Shown here: piece after piece, positions 34,771-43,621 of the stretch | How positions within the stretch are numbered: the first letter of the stretch is position 1 | Layout: every line of letters starts with the position of its first letter | Assembly: GCF_014649495.1 (NCBI RefSeq) | Contig: NZ_BMTD01000002.1 | Location: forward strand, 1 to 64,000 | Origin: Streptomyces filipinensis | GTDB lineage: Bacteria > Actinomycetota > Actinomycetes > Streptomycetales > Streptomycetaceae | Direction of reading: 5' to 3' | Length of the DNA: 64,000 bases | Translations under genes and position numbers: made by a program | The notes under the pieces: model-generated | Database searches by the model: none | Told to the model about the DNA's origin: nothing | The model's input: only the letters and a program-made list of their open reading frames with translations

Positions 34771-36024
34771 TCACGCCCCGGCGACCGAAGCCAGGTAGGC
34801 CTGTGTCTTCTCGGGGTCGTAGAAGAAGTTCTCGAAGTCGGCCGGGTCGTCGAAGGCGTTGGCGAAGCGGTCGGCGGCCGGCTGCAGCTGGCCGGCGGCG
34901 CCGATCAGGTTCAGGATGTGCTCCGGCGGCGGCGCCAGCATCGCGTTGGTCCACTTGGTGACGTGCTGCGCCGTGGCCCAGTACCGGTCGAACGTGGTCC
35001 GCATCCACTCCTCGTCGAACGGCTTGTCGCCGTGCTCCAGGATCGAGGCGAGGTACGCGGCCGCGCACTTGGCGGCGGAGTTGGAGCCCTGCCCGGTGAT
35101 CGGGTCGTTGGCGACGACCACGTCGGCCACGCCCAGCACGAGCCCGCCGCCGGGCAGCCGGCCGACGGGGTTGCGGACGGTCGGGGCGTAGCGGCCGGCC
35201 AGCGTTCCGCCGGCGTCGGTCAGTTCGGCCTTCGTGGCCCGGGCGTACTCCCAGGGCGTGAACTTCTCCATGAGTTCCAGGGTCAGGGAGAGGTGCTCCG
35301 CGGGGTCCTTGACGCCGTTGAAGACGTCGAGCGGGCCGCCGGGTATGCCCTCCCAGAACAGGATGTCGGCCGGTCCGGAGGTGGTGAGCGTCGGCATGAC
35401 GAACAGTTCGCCGACGCCGGGGACGAGGTTGCAGCGGACGGCGTGGAAGTCGGGGTGCTCGGGGCGCGGGCCGAGCCCGTGGACGTACGCCACCGCGAGC
35501 GCCCGCTGCGGCTCGCTGTAGGGGGAGCGCTCCGGGTCGCGGGCGAACATCGACACCAGCTCGCCCTTGCCGGCCGAGACCAGGACGAGGTCGTAGGTGC
35601 GGGAGAAGTAGTCGAGGTCGCCGACCGCCGCGCCGTGGATGACCAGCTGGCCGCCGCGCTGCGCGAAGGTCTCCATCCAGCCGGCCATCTTCACCCGCTG
35701 GTCGACCGACTGCGCGTACCCGTCCAGCGTGCCCACCCAGTCGATGGCCCGCTGCGTGGGACCCGGGTCGTGCGAGCCGGGGGCCGCGACCGAGACGCCG
35801 AGCCCCTCGATCTTCGGGGCCTGGGACTCCCAGAAGTTCAGCTGGAGATCACGCTCGTGCTGCAGTGCCGTGTGGAACATGCACTGCGTCGACATGACCC
35901 GGCCGGTGCGGATCTCGTCCGCGGTCCGGTTCGACATCAGGGTGACCTCGTAGCCGTGCGACTGAAGGCCGAGGGCGAGCTGGAGACCGGACTGACCGGC
36001 TCCGACGACGAGTATCTTCCGCAT
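34771..36024 (-). CDS. styrene/indole monooxygenase-type flavoprotein
   Basis: A 417-residue FAD-dependent monooxygenase starting MRKILVVGAGQSGLQLALGL, with the Rossmann dinucleotide motif at the N-terminus and ANDPITGQGSNSAAKCAAAY near residue 320, as in StyA-like enzymes. Such enzymes usually need a separate flavin reductase, which is not seen here. The ATG at 36024 is 23 bp after the conservon GTPase gene, so it is the fifth gene of that operon. Its last about 15 codons lie in the element's att site and were probably replaced on integration. Confidence 0.88.
   Translation of the reverse strand: MRKILVVGAGQSGLQLALGLQSHGYEVTLMSNRTADEIRTGRVMSTQCMFHTALQHERDLQLNFWESQAPKIEGLGVSVAAPGSHDPGPTQRAIDWVGTLDGYAQSVDQRVKMAGWMETFAQRGGQLVIHGAAVGDLDYFSRTYDLVLVSAGKGELVSMFARDPERSPYSEPQRALAVAYVHGLGPRPEHPDFHAVRCNLVPGVGELFVMPTLTTSGPADILFWEGIPGGPLDVFNGVKDPAEHLSLTLELMEKFTPWEYARATKAELTDAGGTLAGRYAPTVRNPVGRLPGGGLVLGVADVVVANDPITGQGSNSAAKCAAAYLASILEHGDKPFDEEWMRTTFDRYWATAQHVTKWTNAMLAPPPEHILNLIGAAGQLQPAADRFANAFDDPADFENFFYDPEKTQAYLASVAGA
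34787..34826. repeat. attachment site attR
   Basis: Right partner of 27991-28030; the core GTCTTCTCGGGGTCG is at 34805-34819. It lies within the coding 3' end of the monooxygenase, supplying DPEKTQAYLASVAGA as the present C-terminus. Confidence 0.75.
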
Positions 36025-36047
36025 CGGGTGAGGGCTCCTAACAGGGA

Positions 36048-36686
36048 CTACTCGGGGGTTTCGTCCAGCGCGTGGCCGACCAGGACCAGGAGTGTCTCGA
36101 TGGCCGAAATTCGACGCCGCGCATCCATGATCATGACAGGGATGTGCGGGGGGATCGTCAGCGCCTCCCGGACGTCCTCCGGCTCGAACAGCTCGCTGCC
36201 GTCGAAGTGGTTGACCGCGACGACGTACGGCAGGCCGCAGCTCTCGAAGTAGTCCAGCGCCGGGAAACAGTCCTTCAGCCGGCGGGTGTCGGCCAGGACG
36301 ACCGCGCCGATCGCGCCACGCACCAGGTCGTCCCACATGAACCAGAACCGCTGCTGGCCCGGCGTGCCGAACAGGTAGAGCACCAGGTCGTCGTCGAGCG
36401 TGATGCGGCCGAAGTCCATGGCCACGGTGGTGGTCAGCTTGCCGGGCGTGGCGGTGAGGTCGTCGGTCTCCTCGCTGGCCTCGGTCATCAGCGCCTCGGT
36501 CTGCAGCGGCGTGATCTCCGAGACGGAGGTGACCAGCGTGGTCTTGCCGACGCCGAAGCCCCCGGCCACCACGATCTTCGTGGCGATGGGGGCCCGGGTG
36601 CGGTCCGTCTGCCAGGACTTCAGGTCCTCGTCGGGCTCGGTGACGAGGGGGGCGACGCCGATGGCGTCAGAGACGGCGGAGTCCAC
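36048..36686 (-). CDS. cvnD: conservon GTPase CvnD
   Basis: A 212-residue small Ras-like (MglA-type) GTPase. The P-loop is AGGFGVGKTTLVTS, the switch region DFGRITLDDDLVLYLFGTPG and the base-recognition motif AVNHFDG. In characterised conservons CvnA-D form a membrane-associated complex resembling a eukaryotic GPCR module. The GTG start overlaps the CvnC gene by 20 bp, and the GTP state is presumably set by CvnB/CvnA. Confidence 0.94.
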   Translation of the reverse strand: MDSAVSDAIGVAPLVTEPDEDLKSWQTDRTRAPIATKIVVAGGFGVGKTTLVTSVSEITPLQTEALMTEASEETDDLTATPGKLTTTVAMDFGRITLDDDLVLYLFGTPGQQRFWFMWDDLVRGAIGAVVLADTRRLKDCFPALDYFESCGLPYVVAVNHFDGSELFEPEDVREALTIPPHIPVMIMDARRRISAIETLLVLVGHALDETPE

Positions 36687-37104
36687 TCAGCACCCTTTCC
36701 AGCAGAGCGCGGTCCGGGCGGCCGGTGCCATGACCGGTTCCGGTGCCGTACACACGGATCTTTCCCTGGTCCGCGAGGTCGCTCAGGAGCACGCGGACCA
36801 CGCCGAGCGGCATGCTCAGCAGCGCGGCGATCTCGGCCACCGTGCGCATACGGCGGCACAGTTCGACGATGGCCCGCATCTCCGGCATGACCCGGGTGGC
36901 GAGCGGGCCTTCCCCGCCGCCGATGGCGCGGGCGGCGTTCCCGGCCAGTTCCCTGCGCTCCTCGGGGGCCTCCAGCGCCGCCACGAACGTCTCCACGAGC
37001 AGGACGTGGCCGAAGCGGGTACGGCCGCCGGTGAGCGAGTAGGGACGGACGCGGGCGGGTTTGCGGTCGGCGCCGCGCACGGGGAGTTTCGCTGTGCCGC
37101 TCAT
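36667..37104 (-). CDS. cvnC: conservon protein CvnC (DUF742)
   Basis: A 145-residue DUF742 protein starting MSGTAKLPVRGADRKPARVR. It contains RPYSLTGGRTRF and a winged-helix-like MRTVAEIAALLSMPLGVVRV. Start and stop overlap the neighbouring conservon genes (ATGA with cvnB). It bridges sensor and GTPase in the complex (from studies of other conservons). Confidence 0.93.
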   Translation of the reverse strand: MSGTAKLPVRGADRKPARVRPYSLTGGRTRFGHVLLVETFVAALEAPEERRELAGNAARAIGGGEGPLATRVMPEMRAIVELCRRMRTVAEIAALLSMPLGVVRVLLSDLADQGKIRVYGTGTGHGTGRPDRALLERVLSGLRRL

Positions 37105-37598
37105 CGGGCGCTCCCGGTCGACGGGGACTCCAGTGACTGCCGTAGCTCCGAACGGAGTTCCGGGGTGAGGACGTGGCCGGCACGGCCGACGAAGAGCGCC
37201 ATGTGGTACGCCACCACGCTCATGTCGCACTCGGCGCTGCCGTGCACGCCGAGCAGTGAGCCGTCGCTGATCGACATCACGAACAGGCTGCCCTCCTCCA
37301 TCGCGACCATGGTGTGCCTGACCCCGCCGAACGCCATCAGCTTCGCGGCGCCGACGGTGAGGCTGCCGATGCCGGAGACGATGGTGGCGAGGTCGGCGGA
37401 GGAGCCGCGGGGGCCCTTCGCCGGGCGGGCCTGACGGGACTGCTCGGCGTGCCCGGGATCGGACGAGAGGAGCAGCAGGCCGTCGGACGAGACCACGGCG
37501 ACCGACTGGATGCCGGGAACTTCCTCGACCAGGTTGGTCAGGAGCCAGTGCAGGTTGCGGGCTTCACTGCTCAGTCCGTACGTACTGGGCGCGGTCAA
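37101..37598 (-). CDS. cvnB: conservon roadblock/LC7 protein CvnB
   Basis: A 165-residue roadblock/LC7 domain protein: HWLLTNLVEEVPGIQSVAVV, SSDGLLLLSS and the later SLFVMSISDGSLLGVHGSAE. Roadblock proteins regulate Ras-like GTPases, here CvnD. ATGA overlaps with cvnA upstream and cvnC downstream indicate strict co-translation. Confidence 0.94.
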   Translation of the reverse strand: MTAPSTYGLSSEARNLHWLLTNLVEEVPGIQSVAVVSSDGLLLLSSDPGHAEQSRQARPAKGPRGSSADLATIVSGIGSLTVGAAKLMAFGGVRHTMVAMEEGSLFVMSISDGSLLGVHGSAECDMSVVAYHMALFVGRAGHVLTPELRSELRQSLESPSTGSAR

Positions 37599-40500
37599 CT
37601 GCTTGCCTCCTCGGCTGTGCCCCCCGTGGATTCTTCGGCGTGTGCGATTTCTGCTTCTACGGCTTGGTAGCCGGCCTGGGCGCCGCTGCGGAAGCCGCCG
37701 AGCCTCCTGCGGAGGGCTTCGGCGTCGACGCTGCCGGTGCGGTGGCGCGGGGCCTGGGTCGGCACGGTGATCTTGGGGGTGCGTTTGGGGAGGCCCTTGG
37801 CGGTGACCGCCTCGGCTTCCGCTTCGGCGGGATTCCCGTTCCCACCCGCACCACCCGTGCGGCTCTCGTCGTCGGCCGCGGACGGCCCCTGCGGGGCGCG
37901 TCCGCCCTCGGCGGCCGGCGGGTCCGCGGGCAGGGCCTGCGGCACGTCCGCCCGGCCGGCCGTCGGCTCCGCCGCGAGGTCCGGGAGCAGCAGTTCCATC
38001 GTCGTCTCGGCGTACGTCTCCGCCGGGGCCTTCGGGCGGGTCTCCGTGCTCTGTGCACCCGGGTCGGCCTGCTCGTGAACCGCCTGCTCCGCGTCCCCGC
38101 GGGAAGAGGTGAGACCCCCTTCCGCGGACTCCCCGAAGACAGGGGCATCCCCCTGTGGCGCCCCACCGGAGGCGGAAGCGCCGTCCTCCGCCGAGCCGCT
38201 GGAGGCGGACTCGGCGCCCTCGGCCGAACCGTCGGAGGCAGCGCCGGCACCCTCGGCCGACCCGCCGGAGGCCGGGCCGACGCCCTCGGTCGAACCACCC
38301 CGGAGAGACCCGGCGCCCTCGGTCGAGGCACCGGAGGCAGGGCCGGCACCCTCCGACGGCCCGCCGGAGGCCGGGCCGCGCCCCGTTGCCGAACCGTCTG
38401 AGACAGGCTCCGTGCCCTCGGGCCCGCCCGAGGCGGGTCCGGTGTCCTCCGCCGGAGTGACAGGGGCGGGTGTGGTGCGGAGGGTTTGTTCCGCCAGGGC
38501 GACCAAGGGGTCCTGGTCCTTCGGGCGGCCGGGCAGGACGTTGGAGTTGGCCTCGGCGGCGGCGCCGGGCAGGGAGAAGGTGCCGGTGCCGCCCTGGTGG
38601 GCGGACGGGGCCGCCGGCGGGGCCTCGACGAGGAGCGTGGCGGGCAGCACCACGACCGCCGCGATGCCGCCCTGCTTCTGCTCGCGCAGCTGCACGCGCA
38701 CCCCGTGGCGCTGGGCGAGGCGGGCGACGACGTACAGGCCGAGGCCGAGACCGTCCTCGCCCTCCTGGTCGTACGGCGACTCGGGGTCGAATTCGGCCAG
38801 GCGGGCGTTGAGCCGGTCCAGGCGGTCCGTCGCCATGCCGATGCCCTCGTCCTGGACGGAGAGCATCACCTCGCCGCTCTCCAGCAGCCAGCCCGAGGTC
38901 TCCACCGGCAGCTCCGGCGGCGAGGACGACGTGGCGTTCTCCATCAGCTCGGCCAGGAGGTGGGAGAGGTCGTCGGCGGCGAAGCCCGCCACGTGGGCGT
39001 GCGGCGGGAGGGCCGCGATGCGGACGCGTTCGTAGCGCTCGATCTCGCTGACGCCCGCCCGCACCACGTCGACCAGCGGAACCGGGCCGTGGTGCTGCTG
39101 GACGTGCTCGGCGCCGGCGAGGACCAGGAGGTTCTCGCTGTGGCGGCGCATGACCGTGGCGAAGTGGTCGAGCTTGAAGAGGGTGGCCAGACGCTCCGGG
39201 TCCTGTTCGCGGTCCTCCAGGCCCTCGATGACCGCGAGCTGGCGTTCGACCAGGCCCAGGGTCCGCAGCGAGAGGTTCACGAACGTGCCGCCGATGCTGG
39301 TGCGCAGCCGCTGGAGCCCGGCCGCGGCCTCGGCGAGTTCGGCGCGCAGTTCCTCACGGGCGTCGGCCATCTTCTGGCGCTGGCCGACCAGGTGCTTGCG
39401 GTCGGTTTCGAGCGTGGCCACCCGCTCGTGCAGCGCGGCGGCGTGCGCGTGCAGGGCGTTGACAGCGCGGACGACCTGGGCGAACTCGTCGTTGCGGCCG
39501 GTGAAGGCGATCGGTTCCTGGGCGGCCGGGTCGTCGGACTCCGCGAGGCGGGCCGAGCCCCGGCGCAGCACCGACAGGGGGCGGGTCAGGGTGCGGGCCA
39601 TGGCCGTGGCGATGCCGATCGCGACCAGCAGCAGCGCGCCGAGGACGGCGACACGGATCTCCAGGGCCGTGACGTCGTCGTCCCGGAGGTGCGCCAGGTC
39701 CTTGGTGCGGCGGTCGTAGAGGGCCGATTCCACCCCGCGCATGAGGTCGGCACGGGCGGACAGGGCCGCGTCCAGCTTCTTGGTGCTGGTGGTCAGCTCG
39801 CTGTCGGCCAGCGTCGGCTGGTCGGTGAGCGTGCTCAGGTACTTCTCCGCCGAGTTGACCTCGGAGCCGGTGACGGTGGAGTCGTAGGAGTCGACGGCCG
39901 CCTTGGGGGCGGTCGCGCGGAAGTCGGCGAGGGCCGCGTCGGCGCGCAGGCGGGCCTGCTGGGCGGCGGCGGCCAGTTGGTCGCGCTGCTTCCTGTCGGC
40001 CGCGGAGGTGGTGGAGGCCGTGGTGGGCAGGCCGGTGACGGGATTGATCACCGTGCGCGTGGTGGACGGCACGTTCAGCGCGGCCAGCAGCAGGCCGCGG
40101 GCGGCGGCGGACTGCTGGACGGCGGTGTCCAGTTCGGCGAGCGCGTGGGCGCCGGAGCCGGCCCGCGGGGGTGACTGCTCGGCCAGCTGCTCGGCGAGCC
40201 GGTGCAGCGCGGTGATGGTGGCCGAGTAGGCCTGGTGGGTCTGGAGCGCGGTGGTCTTCCCCGTGAGGGCGGCGCGCCGGGTGACGGAGATGCCGTAGAG
40301 GTCGGTGCGCAGGCCGGGCGGGAGGTCCGGGTCGGCACGCAGGTCCTCGACCTGCCGGTCGACACGGGTGCTGCGGTCCTCGGACGGGGCCTTGGACTTG
40401 GCGCGGCCGGCCGCGATGTAGGAGGTGACCTCGTCGCGCTCGTCGGCGAGGGAGTTCGCCAGGGCGAGGGCGTCCTGGGTGCGGGCGGCCAGCGTCACCA

Positions 40501-40714
40501 GGTCCTGGGAGTCATTGACGTCCTGGGAGGCGGTGAGCAGGGAGGGCGCGCCGGCTCCCGCGACGGCGGCGGCCACCACGGCGACCGCGACGATGAGCCG
40601 GGTGCGCACATGGGTGGGGCGGCCGGTGCCCACGGGGGTCTGCTCGGCGGTCCCCGCGGGGGCCGTCTGCCTGCCTGTGCGCCGAGGCCGCTTCTTCTGC
40701 ACCGGTGCTCGCAA
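37595..40714 (-). CDS. cvnA: conservon sensor kinase CvnA with repetitive C-terminal tail
   Basis: Up to 1,039 residues (TTG 40714; GTG 40702 is an alternative start). Two membrane helices at about 38-60 and 355-375 bracket a large extracellular helical domain (nitrate-sensing-like). A HAMP-like segment, a coiled coil and an ATPase domain follow (LAELMENATSSSPP, VQDEGIGMATD, GLGLGLYVVARLA). The usual phospho-His motif is not evident, which is normal for CvnA. From about 735 to 830 there is an 11-residue tandem repeat of the type GPASGGSAEGA. First gene of a five-gene operon ending with the flavoprotein monooxygenase. Confidence 0.92.
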   Translation of the reverse strand: MRAPVQKKRPRRTGRQTAPAGTAEQTPVGTGRPTHVRTRLIVAVAVVAAAVAGAGAPSLLTASQDVNDSQDLVTLAARTQDALALANSLADERDEVTSYIAAGRAKSKAPSEDRSTRVDRQVEDLRADPDLPPGLRTDLYGISVTRRAALTGKTTALQTHQAYSATITALHRLAEQLAEQSPPRAGSGAHALAELDTAVQQSAAARGLLLAALNVPSTTRTVINPVTGLPTTASTTSAADRKQRDQLAAAAQQARLRADAALADFRATAPKAAVDSYDSTVTGSEVNSAEKYLSTLTDQPTLADSELTTSTKKLDAALSARADLMRGVESALYDRRTKDLAHLRDDDVTALEIRVAVLGALLLVAIGIATAMARTLTRPLSVLRRGSARLAESDDPAAQEPIAFTGRNDEFAQVVRAVNALHAHAAALHERVATLETDRKHLVGQRQKMADAREELRAELAEAAAGLQRLRTSIGGTFVNLSLRTLGLVERQLAVIEGLEDREQDPERLATLFKLDHFATVMRRHSENLLVLAGAEHVQQHHGPVPLVDVVRAGVSEIERYERVRIAALPPHAHVAGFAADDLSHLLAELMENATSSSPPELPVETSGWLLESGEVMLSVQDEGIGMATDRLDRLNARLAEFDPESPYDQEGEDGLGLGLYVVARLAQRHGVRVQLREQKQGGIAAVVVLPATLLVEAPPAAPSAHQGGTGTFSLPGAAAEANSNVLPGRPKDQDPLVALAEQTLRTTPAPVTPAEDTGPASGGPEGTEPVSDGSATGRGPASGGPSEGAGPASGASTEGAGSLRGGSTEGVGPASGGSAEGAGAASDGSAEGAESASSGSAEDGASASGGAPQGDAPVFGESAEGGLTSSRGDAEQAVHEQADPGAQSTETRPKAPAETYAETTMELLLPDLAAEPTAGRADVPQALPADPPAAEGGRAPQGPSAADDESRTGGAGGNGNPAEAEAEAVTAKGLPKRTPKITVPTQAPRHRTGSVDAEALRRRLGGFRSGAQAGYQAVEAEIAHAEESTGGTAEEASS
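38165..38440 (-). repeat. 33-bp coding tandem repeat in cvnA
   Basis: About eight imperfect units of 33 bp, encoding 11-residue repeats such as GPASGASTEGA and GSLRGGSTEGV. The run sits between the ATPase domain and the conserved C-terminus. Copy number is likely to vary between strains. Confidence 0.7.
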
Positions 40715-41086
40715 TCCTGAACTCGTCCAGCCAGGGCACCGGGTGGCGCCCCGTCATCTCGGTGCCAAGTGGTGCGTACACCCGGTTCGTACGGTTCCCG
40801 ACCCTCCCAGCGCCGGTGGGCAGTGGTCGCGCATCACCTGACCCGCCACCCGAAGGAGTGAACATCGGAGGGGAGTTGGCGGGCAAGTTCCTGTGGCGCG
40901 TGCGGGACCCTCCCGCGGCACGCCGGTTGGACGCGCGCCGCAGGCTTTGGCAGTATTCGCCGCCACGCCTTCCCGGAGCCACTCATTCCCGCCCATAACA
41001 GACGCCTGACCTGCGGGGTCGTGCCAATTCGGCGCCGCTTGCCAGCCTTTGGCGGACGCTGTGAAGGGCTCGTGCAGACTGGCTGG
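40715..41086. other. divergent intergenic region, conservon / PP2C-like gene
   Basis: About 370 bp between two outward-facing genes. It must carry the conservon promoter and that of the phosphatase-like gene. No confident -10/-35 boxes or inverted repeats were identified by eye. Confidence 0.35.
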
Positions 41087-41875
41087 ATGCGAACTGATCT
41101 CGTTTCGGAACCCGGCGACGCGAACCGCCCCAACGAGGACTTCGCCGGTGTCGGACTACCCGCCTCCGGACAGGGAGGTTGCGTGATCGTCCTGGACGGG
41201 GTGACTCCGCCGAGAGGGCGGACGGGGTGTCTGCATTCCGTTCCCTGGTTCACCGCGCGGCTCGGCGGCGCGCTGACCGAACTTTCCCTTTCGAGCAGAG
41301 ATCTGACGCTGCCGGAGGTGCTCTCCCGGGCGATCGGCCGCACCGCCGAGGCCCACGCGGACACCTGTGAGCTTTCTCACCCGCGAACCCCGCAGGCGAC
41401 CGTCGCCCTGGCCCGCTGGTCCGCCGACACGGTCGAGTACCTGGTGCTGTCGGACTCGGCACTGCTGCTGCACGGTCCCGACGGGAGGGTCACCCCGGTC
41501 CTGGACGACCGGCTGGCCCGGATCCCGCGCTCCCGGCTCGCCACCGACGCCCTGGTGGACACCACGCTGCGCAACAAGGAGGGCGGCTTCTTCACGGCCG
41601 CCGCCGATCCCTCGGTGGCCGTGCGCGCGGTCGCCGGCACGCTGCCCCGCCACGAGGTCCGGGCCCTGGCCGCGCTCACGGACGGCGCGACCCGCTGGAC
41701 GGAGAAGTTCCGCGAGGGTGACTGGCCCGCCCTGTTCGACGTGGTCGCGAAGGAGGGCGCCCGGTCGCTGGTGGACCGGGTGCGGGAGCTGGAGACGGCG
41801 GACCGGGAGGAGCGGGCCTTCCTCGGGCGGAGCAAGACGCACGACGACGCGACGGTGGTGTACGTGGAGCTGTGA
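41087..41875 (+). CDS. PP2C-like protein phosphatase
   Basis: A 262-residue protein starting MRTDLVSEPGDANRPNEDFA. Metal-binding and fold motifs of the PPM/PP2C family are present in reduced form: NRPNEDF, VLDGVTPP, LAALTDGATR and the C-terminal KTHDDATVVYVEL. It has no regulatory or membrane domain. It may reverse Ser/Thr phosphorylation; partner unknown. Start chosen because family homology begins here. Confidence 0.85.
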   Translation: MRTDLVSEPGDANRPNEDFAGVGLPASGQGGCVIVLDGVTPPRGRTGCLHSVPWFTARLGGALTELSLSSRDLTLPEVLSRAIGRTAEAHADTCELSHPRTPQATVALARWSADTVEYLVLSDSALLLHGPDGRVTPVLDDRLARIPRSRLATDALVDTTLRNKEGGFFTAAADPSVAVRAVAGTLPRHEVRALAALTDGATRWTEKFREGDWPALFDVVAKEGARSLVDRVRELETADREERAFLGRSKTHDDATVVYVEL

Positions 41876-41893
41876 GGCCCGCGCCGGATGCCT

Positions 41894-42385
41894 CTACTTC
41901 TCCATGACGCCGTTCAACTGGTGCAGCAGCCGGGCCAGCTCCGAGACCTCGCGCCGGTCCCAGTGGGCGAGCTGGCGGACGTACCGGGCGCGGCGCGCCT
42001 CGCGGACCTTGCCGACCCGGCCGCGCCCCTCGTCGGTGAGGGTGACGAGCCAGGCGCGGCCGTCGGCGGGGTCGGGCTCGCGGACGATCAGGCCCAGCTC
42101 CTCCAGGGCGCGCAGCTGGCGGGACATGGTGGCCTTGCCGACGCCGATGTAGGCCGCGAGCTCCGTGGCCCGCTGACCGCCGCACTCGTCCAGGCGGATG
42201 AGCAGGCCGTACGCGGAGGACTCCAGGTCGGGATGGACCTCGCGGGCCATCTCGCCCTGGTTGGCCCGCGCCCGCCGCAGCAGCACGGTCAACTCCCGCT
42301 CCAACGCCAGGAATTCCTGGTCTGCGCCACTGGGCGTCATTTCGTGGGCGCCGCGATGTGCGTCGCCGTTTCCGTCCTCGTGCAC
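41894..42385 (-). CDS. MarR-family regulator
   Basis: About 163 residues from GTG 42385, where AGGGG lies 7 nt upstream; a downstream ATG (42340) is possible. The winged HTH reads GQRATELAAYIGVGKATMSR then QLRALEELGLIVREPDPADG and RAWLVTLTDEGR. It converges with the PP2C-like gene and is divergent from the lysozyme gene, which is a plausible target. Confidence 0.88.
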   Translation of the reverse strand: MHEDGNGDAHRGAHEMTPSGADQEFLALERELTVLLRRARANQGEMAREVHPDLESSAYGLLIRLDECGGQRATELAAYIGVGKATMSRQLRALEELGLIVREPDPADGRAWLVTLTDEGRGRVGKVREARRARYVRQLAHWDRREVSELARLLHQLNGVMEK

Positions 42386-42512
42386 GTCAGCACCCCTGCT
42401 CGGTTTCCCGGTCCTGAAAGTTTCTGTCAAAAATCGTCATTGCCGCAGCTCCGTAAGTATTTCGCAGGCGTAGACCAACGGCGGCCCCCGGACCCCCTTC
42501 CCACGCCGTCAT

Positions 42513-42524
42513 CTACGTGCGTAG
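42513..42524. promoter_or_regulatory. short palindrome between marR and GH25 gene
   Basis: CTACGTGCGTAG consists of 5-bp arms around TG and lies in the 237-bp divergent region. MarR proteins often bind such sites near their own promoter; assignment here is tentative. Confidence 0.3.
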
Positions 42525-42622
42525 CTTCTTTATCAGGCAATCAATGGCATGCCCACGCCAGTGCGGCACCCGGTTCACGGTCACCCCCACGTTCCCCCCA
42601 CCCCACATCCCGGAGGCACGTC

Positions 42623-43456
42623 ATGCCCGTGCGCAGACCCGGCTCCGACCGCTCCGCCCGCCCGCGCCCGCTCGCCGTCCTCGTCACGGCCCTGCTCGCG
42701 GCGCTCTCCCTCACCCTCCCCCTCACCTCCGCCCACGCCGCGACCACCCCCAGCCGCGGCTCCGCCCACATGGGCATGGGCGTCCTCGCCCACGACGGCC
42801 GGAACGGCACCCCCGCCTCGCAGGACGTCACCCAGACCGAGGGCGTCGACGTCTCCGCCCACCAGGGCAACGTCGCCTGGTCGACGCTGTGGAGCAGCGG
42901 GGTGCGCTGGGCGTACACCAAGGCGACGGAGGGCACGTACTACACCAACCCGTACTTCGCCCAGCAGTACAACGGCTCGTACAACGTGGGCATGATCCGC
43001 GGCGCCTACCACTTCGCGACCCCGGACACCACCAGCGGCGCCACCCAGGCGAGCTACTTCGCCGGCCACGGCGGCGGCTGGTCCCGGGACGGCAAGACCC
43101 TGCCGGGCGCGCTCGACATCGAGTGGAACCCCTACGGCGCCGCCTGCTACGGCAAGACCACCAGCCAGATGGTCAGCTGGATCGCCGACTTCATCACCAC
43201 CTACCACTCGCTCACCAGCCGGTACCCCGTGATCTACACGGCCACCAGCTGGTGGACCCAGTGCACCGGCGACTACGGCGGCTTCGCCGCGAACAACCCG
43301 CTGTGGATCGCCCGCTACGCCTCGGACCCCGGGACGCTGCCGGCCGGCTGGTCCTACTACACGATGTGGCAGTACACCTCCTCCGGCCCGACCGTCGGCG
43401 ACCACGACAAGTTCAACGGCGCACTGGACCGCGTACAGGCCCTGGCCAACGGCTAG
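42623..43456 (+). CDS. secreted GH25 lysozyme (muramidase)
   Basis: A 277-residue exported hydrolase; GGAGG ends 6 nt before the ATG. The signal peptide ends TSAHAA (about residue 39). The GH25 domain covers about 70-277, with catalytic acids in GVDVSAHQG and LPGALDIEWNPYG. It cleaves the N-acetylmuramic acid to N-acetylglucosamine bond, with roles in wall turnover or competition. No extra binding domain. Followed by a hairpin terminator. Confidence 0.93.
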   Translation: MPVRRPGSDRSARPRPLAVLVTALLAALSLTLPLTSAHAATTPSRGSAHMGMGVLAHDGRNGTPASQDVTQTEGVDVSAHQGNVAWSTLWSSGVRWAYTKATEGTYYTNPYFAQQYNGSYNVGMIRGAYHFATPDTTSGATQASYFAGHGGGWSRDGKTLPGALDIEWNPYGAACYGKTTSQMVSWIADFITTYHSLTSRYPVIYTATSWWTQCTGDYGGFAANNPLWIARYASDPGTLPAGWSYYTMWQYTSSGPTVGDHDKFNGALDRVQALANG

Positions 43457-43513
43457 CTCCACCCACCGTGTGCAGGTCCTGGCCGACGGCCGGTCCGGTT
43501 GACGTGTGCCGGG

Positions 43514-43539
43514 GACCCCTGTCCGCCCGGGCAGGGGTC
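43514..43539 (+). terminator. hairpin behind the lysozyme gene
   Basis: Stem GACCCCTG (43514-43521) with CAGGGGTC (43532-43539) and a 10-nt loop, followed by GCTTTCC. Confidence 0.65.
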
Positions 43540-43621
43540 GCTTTCCCTGCGTTGGTGCTCTCCGCCGGCCGGGATCATGCTGGTCAGGGAGAGCCTGCCG
43601 AGCTAGGCGAGATGAGCGGCG

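Larger units (their letters stand above)
28009..34819. mobile_element. integrative element, deletion derivative of an AICE
   Basis: About 6.8 kb between att repeats. Gene content read from the left: integrase, excisionase, truncated FtsK-like transfer gene, Pra-like regulator (all minus), then ABM monooxygenase, XRE-TPR regulator, hairpin repeat, membrane protein and sixA (plus). The module order matches pSAM2-like actinomycete integrative conjugative elements, but spd and rep genes are absent and tra is cut. It therefore probably cannot replicate or transfer alone, though excision may still work. Confidence 0.8.

Noticed and set aside
34696..36252. Open frame of about 518 codons opposite the monooxygenase
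   Set aside because: Antisense shadow; low-complexity Val/Gly/Arg text without motifs, and the opposite strand encodes a clear flavoprotein.
42607..43456. Reading the lysozyme as a much longer protein starting at 41888
   Set aside because: The upstream part is the antisense of marR. A signal peptide and GGAGG place the start at 42623.
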